From NCBI RefSeq assembly GCF_036373705.1, contig NC_089851.1, forward strand, positions 59,503,350-59,567,349: DNA of 64,000 nucleotides. Reading direction: 5' to 3'. Under the pieces are notes generated by a model. It searched no databases, was not told the DNA's origin, and was given only the letters and a program-made list of their open reading frames with translations. A program made the position numbers and the translations under genes. The stretch is from Amia ocellicauda. Lineage: Eukaryota; Chordata; Actinopteri; Amiiformes; Amiidae. Numbering within the stretch: position 1 is the first letter of the stretch; every line of letters begins with the position of its first letter. Below, piece by piece: positions 59,331 through 64,000 of the stretch.

Positions 59331-60189
59331 TATTGTATTTAATTCAAAATCTGTTTATTTATCCATCTATTTATTTCCACATTAATTCATGTATTTATTA
59401 TTTTCTCCATGTATTTATTTTTAATTTTGTCATGGATAGTATGGAGGATAATTTGTGCCAAAATGTAAAAAAAACAAACAAACAAAAAAAAACCCAATGT
59501 ATAAATAAATAAATAAATATGTAGATAGTAAAGACGTTAATTCCGTTCGGAACTTAAAATGGTGTCCAGACTGTTCCTATTGCACAGACCTCCTGATGTG
59601 CCTTGTCCTAATGGATAATTTCTGTAATGGATAATTTAATCGCTGGCTCTATAGAGTTGAACATAAGACAACATACGGACATACGGACATACTCGGTCAG
59701 GCGCAATAGTAAAAACTAATTGGAGCTATTTGCTCCTTAGTGATATACTTTGCTTTTCCAGCTGTAAATATATATAACGCATACATCAGAAATCAACGTG
59801 ATAACTATATGAAACACCAGGTATGCAACTAAATAAGCTTGAGAAGGTAAATGGAAAAATGGAGAGCAGCAGCAATCTAAAGCTACTTAAATGGTTAGAT
59901 TGTGTTTTAAAGTACACAAAATGAAACTTAGAGAATAAAGTGTTTACTACTATATTATGATATTAGAAGTATTGATGGTACTACTAATGTAATTAAATTG
60001 ATACATTTCAATCAAATAAGTGTAGTTGGTTTATTGAGATTAAAATGGCTTGTTCCTTAAAATATTAGACCACAAGAGGGGGAACTTGACCTTGAATACT
60101 CTACTTACCAAAACCTTTAAGCAACAATTGTTGTCAACATGTGTCTTCATCTGATTCATATTTTTATGAGTCTGAAGCCATACATTTCT
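59331..60189. other. AT-rich non-coding stretch
   Basis: No gene seen; includes an 'aaataaataaata' tract near 59,500. Confidence 0.5.
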
Positions 60190-61110
60190 CGACTCCAAGC
60201 ACCTGGAAGCCTCAAAAGTTGGGGGCCAAGCAACGAAGTTGCTGGAACCCTATTGTTATTGTTAGGATTATTATTTTTCAGCAGTATCTTTTCAAAAGCC
60301 TATAAAAACCAACGCTTGATGAAAACTCATGAAACTTCATACAGTGATAGATGGCTATGTAGTACTATGCCATATTCAATATGGAGGCCATATGTCACAT
60401 GGTCTGGTGGCCATAGTGGCTTAAGTGACACATTTTGGAAAATATACAAAAATCTTCTTCTCCGAAACCGCAGACGGGACAGATGTGAAACTTGGTGTGT
60501 GATGTTATGTTATGACCTAAATTCAGATTTGTTCAAAACAAGTCAATAAGTCATATGGTTTGGCAGCCATATTGGATTGGCCAAGAATCTTCAAAGATCT
60601 TCATCTCCGAAATGGTTGGTCTGATTGATATGAAATTTTGTACACGTGACCTTGGCTAGCTCCTCTATCAGATTTGTTCAAGGCAAGTTGATTGAGAAAA
60701 CAAAATGGCCACCATGAGCCAATCAAATTTCAGAGATGGTCAAGTTGCAAATAAATGCATATGGTGCAGTATGGAACTATGATAGAATGTATTGGACTGA
60801 TTGTTACTTGACAGAATTGATCCCATAAGCAATGTGGTGGTCACTGGTCATTATTATTATTATTATACTTATTTTTTCTTCTCTTCCACCAGAATATGTT
60901 CAAATGCCTATAACTTTTGAACCGCAGTCTAAAAAGTCACCAGACTTTGAATGGATGTAGGGGTCTATGGCATGGTCACTAGATCGCAAAATGGCGGCAT
61001 AATGTCACATGGTTTGGTAGCCATCTTGATTGTAGTCCAGGCAAAAAATAACAGTTTTCAAACATAGTTTTCTCAGGAACGGGAAAGATATTGTACATAT
61101 AGCGCGTATG
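60190..61110. repeat. Degenerate repeat with 'gccatattgg / tcttctccgaaa' words
   Basis: Related blocks near 60,380-60,560, 60,560-60,730 and 60,880-61,090 share 'cacatggtttggtagccat', 'cttcttctccgaaaccgcag' and 'cagatttgttcaa' in the same order. A (ATT)n run lies near 60,848. The 136-codon ORF at 60139-60549 crosses this repeat and is not taken as a gene. Confidence 0.55.
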
Positions 61111-61160
61111 AGTAGTAATGATGGCACTTTATGTCAAAGTGTCAGGTGGCCCCACCCCTA

Positions 61161-61265
61161 CCCAGAAGCCCCATGGGCTGGGAAGCCCCGCCTTACCCAG
61201 AAGCCCCACGGGCCAGGAAGCCCCTCCTTACCCAGAAGCCCCACGGGCCAGGAAGCCCCTCCTTA
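61161..61265. repeat. 35-bp minisatellite, three copies
   Basis: Copies at 61161-61195, 61196-61230 and 61231-61265 of 'cccagaagccccacgggcc...ctta'; the last two are identical. A 35-bp period changes frame each copy, so overlapping Pro/Gly-rich ORFs are artefacts. Confidence 0.9.
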
Positions 61266-61341
61266 CCCTGTACCCTTTGATCCTCTCCAGTCAGCCAACT
61301 TGTTAGGATACAGGTTTTACCCTTTGACCCTCTCCTGTCAG

Positions 61342-61421
61342 CCATCTTGTTTGGATGACCGTAATCTTGTTAGGATGACAGCCATCTTGTTTGGATGACC
61401 TCCATCTTGTTAGGATGACAG
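61342..61421. repeat. 20-bp minisatellite, four copies
   Basis: 'ccatcttgtttggatgacc' and variants repeat four times; a related word lies near 61,300. Confidence 0.85.
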
Positions 61422-61939
61422 GCATTTTGGAAAGGGCACAGGTCATCTTGACAAGTGTTTACTGCCATCTCACCCTGATGGTGTATGTGTGTGTGTGTGT
61501 AATGTTTAAGAGTTTAAACTTATTATTATTTGTGTTAGGTTATGTTTTATGATTAGGTTTGTTATGATAAGTTGTTAGCAAAATAAAATACATTAAAATA
61601 AAAAGAGAACAACAACATAAAGTTTTAATAAAAAAGTATTTTAAACTGTGTTTAGTGATGTGCGTGTGATGATTTTAGGTTATATATTTTATGATTATTT
61701 TTGGGGTGGTACAGTGTTGGAAAAATAAAAGAGAAAGAAAAGGTATAGACATTCAAAATATGAGACTCAGTAAAATATATTTCAATGTCAATATTTTATT
61801 GTGACAGCTCTAAAAATGACAACAAGGCATCAAGTCAGATGTAGACAGTGAGATTAGATACTGACTCGGGTGACCAATGATCCCGCTTCCCCAACACCTA
61901 CAGCAGCCAGGAAGAAACAACTGAACTGTACTGCACTAG
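61422..61939. other. AT-rich non-coding stretch
   Basis: No gene seen; has a short (GT)n run at 61485-61500. Confidence 0.5.
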
Positions 61940-62257
61940 CTACTCCCTCAACTTGTTTATTGGCCAGGGCAGTGACACTATTCTGTCTAGCACAGTGTAG
62001 AAATTGGGTTTGGTCATGATAGGGATAGTATTTCCAAAAGAACTGTGCAGAACTTTTTGGACAGATGTAAAAGCAGATTCACCAGGATGTGTCTCTTTAT
62101 ACAGCATTCTCTTGAGCACATTGGGGAGGGACGCCACTGTTTTTTCAACATCAGCAACTAGCGATTTCACATCAGAATTACCAGTATCATACAAATCACC
62201 AAACTTGTGAGCTATTAGAGTGAGGATGACATCTTCAAACATAGATTCCTCAAACAT
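61940..62257 (-). CDS. Unassigned ORF, 105 codons
   Basis: Coding-like composition (e.g. ILTLIAHKFGDLYDTGNSDV), no family recognised. The frame stays open upstream of the ATG to a pyrimidine-rich AG (near 62,300), so it may be a spliced downstream exon rather than a complete gene. It lies 0.8 kb from the Polinton-like polymerase region, on the other strand, and may belong to the same element. Confidence 0.4.
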   Translation of the reverse strand: MFEESMFEDVILTLIAHKFGDLYDTGNSDVKSLVADVEKTVASLPNVLKRMLYKETHPGESAFTSVQKVLHSSFGNTIPIMTKPNFYTVLDRIVSLPWPINKLRE

Positions 62258-62364
62258 ACGTAAACGTAATTCCAGGGGCCCCGGGGGTTTCTTTCTCTGA
62301 AAAAATATAGGAATTAATATAATGTCTTATTGCACAGAAAAGCAGATCAGACACAAACAGTATT

Positions 62365-62577
62365 TTATTTATGTTTGTAAAACACTTGATAAGCCTTGTT
62401 TTTTATAACCTTCTCAACTATTTGCATTACTTTGTCATCCACACTTTCTAACAAGTCACTAAACCATCTTGAAGGTAGAGTGCATGTTTCAGAGAAAAGC
62501 ACGCAGTAAGACAGCCCGCTACTGTAAAAAGAGGTAAGCAGACAAATAGCACAGTTAACCCCACTCCGAGTGTGCAT
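62365..62577 (-). CDS. Unassigned ORF, 70 codons
   Basis: Contains RWFSDLLESVDDKVMQIVEK. Same strand as, and 107 bp upstream of, the 105-codon ORF, so the two may be parts of one transcript. No family recognised. Confidence 0.3.
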   Translation of the reverse strand: MHTRSGVNCAICLLTSFYSSGLSYCVLFSETCTLPSRWFSDLLESVDDKVMQIVEKVIKNKAYQVFYKHK

Positions 62578-62790
62578 AAAGAGATAGACAGGTCAGGTGA
62601 ACAAATACCCTGTACAGGCATTCAGACCTCTGATGATTCTAGGGCCCTGTTGTTTAGTAAAATATGTCACATTTGTTGGCAACTGGTAGAAGATTTACAC
62701 ACAGCTCATAGAAAAATACATGTTTTGACAAATGTGTTAAAACAAAAAGGGTATAACATCGAGTTTGCTGAATCGTCACACTGTGAGTGA
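62572..62790 (+). CDS. Unassigned ORF, 72 codons
   Basis: Contains CHICWQLVEDLHTAHRKIHV, a helical-looking stretch. It points towards the polymerase region and may be part of the same virus-like element; no family recognised. Confidence 0.3.
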   Translation: MHKEIDRSGEQIPCTGIQTSDDSRALLFSKICHICWQLVEDLHTAHRKIHVLTNVLKQKGYNIEFAESSHCE

Positions 62791-62869
62791 AAACCGCAAT
62801 TAACAAATAATGAAACAAGTAAGACACAAAGACACTCGGTCTGCACATATCACGGCAGTACTGATAAAG

Positions 62870-64000
62870 AATATTAATGTAGCCAAAAGAATGCTGCGTA
62901 GGCTTAAATCTAGAATGGATGTGTCACAATTAGCAGGATCACAGACACCATTACAGCACAGTGGCGGTTGATGACCACCCAGCAAACTTGGAAATTCAGG
63001 AATATATAGATTTGCACGTGTCTGATGGGTAAGCATTAGAAGCGAATAATAATGATAATCAGATTGGGGGTGGTGATGTAGCAATGTTAGAGGTGAATAA
63101 TGAAAATGCTGAACAAATGGTTGAGGGTGGTGATGGCGGGGACCCGCCTCGGGTGTTTTTGGAGCGTATTCGTCACTATGACCGGGAACTTAACAGGTTC
63201 CGGGGAATGGAGTTTTATGAAGAATTCAGGTTTGTGAATCTGGATCTGATAGAATCGTACTGGTGCTGTGCAAGGGCTGTTAAATGAAATATCACACAAT
63301 GTGGGTCCTAATGATTTTGTACAGCTTAGACTGAGCTCGGGGTCATTAAATAATGCTTTCTGTTAGAGGAGGCAACATTTGGGGGAGCTGGATGAAACAG
63401 ATTTCCTAGAGAGCATAGCTAATTTACTGCAAAGTCACACCGAAATCCTAATATGCAAGGTGGGGTACGGAGACGTATAAAAGGTATTTTGTTTTGCAAG
63501 ATAATAGACAAGAAAAGGGCATGCCTCACTGATTTCAAAAACCAAGGTAACAATTTATGTTTTGCCGCCAGTGTGTACCACCTGTGGAAAGGGAAAGAAT
63601 GCACAGATGTTTGTTTTACTTCACAAACAGCATTACTACGGGGTTTTAAACATCAGAACATTTATAGGTGTTAACTATTTCTGTGATTATTGCCACGCAG
63701 TATATGGGCATAAAAATAGTCACACGTGTCGGAATTTGTGCAGAGCGTGTTTAGACCCCCACTGTTTTGAGGTTAAAGAGACCATCACCAGATGCAATGT
63801 ATGTAAAATATTCTGTAGAGGTGGTGTCTGTCTCAGGAGACACAAGGCTAAAGCTGCCACCAAAGAGATTCAGTGTGTTCAACACTTTTACTGTACAGAG
63901 TGCCGGACTTTTCTCCCAATAATGCACACTTGCGAAGAAAAGCTCTTTCCGCGCTGTAAAAGTGTTATCCAGACACCTGACAATCATGTATGCTACATGA
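62870..64000 (+). mobile_element. Polinton/adintovirus-like DNA polymerase B fossil, N-terminal part
   Basis: The translated pieces match the N-terminal region of Maverick/Polinton or adintovirus type-B DNA polymerases. An acidic lead-in is followed by a conserved block near 63,280-63,350 (LRLSSGSLNNAF) and then a Cys/His-rich zinc-ribbon block from about 63,680 to the edge. The polymerase and exonuclease motifs would lie beyond the window. It is broken in several places and no terminal repeats are seen here. The readable similarity suggests moderate rather than extreme age. Confidence 0.7.

Noticed and set aside
59315-59512. 65-codon ORF in AT-rich DNA
   Set aside because: Its composition is explained by 'tttatttatt' words, with no coding signal.
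60139-60549. 136-codon ORF
   Set aside because: It covers a degenerate repeat whose related blocks do not keep the frame, and it shows no recognisable domain.
61108-61398. Pro/Gly-rich ORFs of 96 and 62 codons
   Set aside because: They are created by a 35-bp minisatellite that changes frame each copy.

Overview
The window looks like vertebrate nuclear DNA, most likely from a ray-finned fish. The evidence is three Tc1/mariner families of the types common in fish, an L2-like LINE fragment, a fish-type tRNA-headed SINE repeat, solo LTRs, and long AT-rich non-coding stretches. There is no bacterial or organellar gene organisation, and no complete protein-coding gene can be supported.

Region 1 (1 to about 46,760, 73% of the window) is one tandem array that continues past the left edge. 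Each unit of about 550-640 bp carries one 72-nt proline-tRNA sequence on the minus strand, 81 copies in all. There are two unit classes. The 36 A-class copies look like real tRNA-Pro genes: 29 read anticodon CGG, 6 read TGG, and the last copy reads AGG. The 45 B-class copies have G instead of the universal U33 and a weakened T stem, so they are probably pseudogenes. Over most of the array A and B alternate, giving a higher-order repeat of about 1.14-1.19 kb. The step from an A copy to the next copy at higher coordinate is 550 bp with one exception. The B-to-A step varies from 585 to 639 bp in multiples of 3 because of a (CAA)n tract. Private variants reveal recent block duplications of about 2.3, 4.0 and 5.2 kb, and unit hybrids mark exchange points. 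The array may be both a tRNA gene cluster and a satellite.

Region 2 (46.76-55.8 kb) is a nest of mobile elements. In order it holds: a candidate non-autonomous DNA element; a 3'-truncated Tc1 with DD36E spacing; an exon-like ORF; a short AT-rich minisatellite; an inverted-repeat element enclosing a fish repeat tail; a solitary diverged copy of the tRNA-Pro unit; a Tc1 in two opposed fragments; two solo LTR fossils with clean target duplications (CAAC and ATACC); a full-length but decayed Tc1 with DD34E spacing; a SINE fragment; and an L2-like reverse transcriptase fragment.

Region 3 (55.8-61.8 kb) is AT-rich and mostly unassigned. It has short palindromes, (TA)n tracts, a stretch full of ACTATAGTA-like words, a degenerate repeat rich in 'ccatatt/ccatctt' words, and two small minisatellites.

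Region 4 (61.8 kb to the right edge) holds several unassigned ORFs and the start of a decayed Polinton/adintovirus-like DNA polymerase B fossil that runs out of the window.

The strongest candidate for something undescribed is the tRNA-Pro higher-order array: two fixed classes, all three proline anticodons, and a 146-nt gap to the first Pol III stop signal. The solitary copy at 50.88-51.18 kb, which ends exactly at the tRNA 3' end, adds to it.
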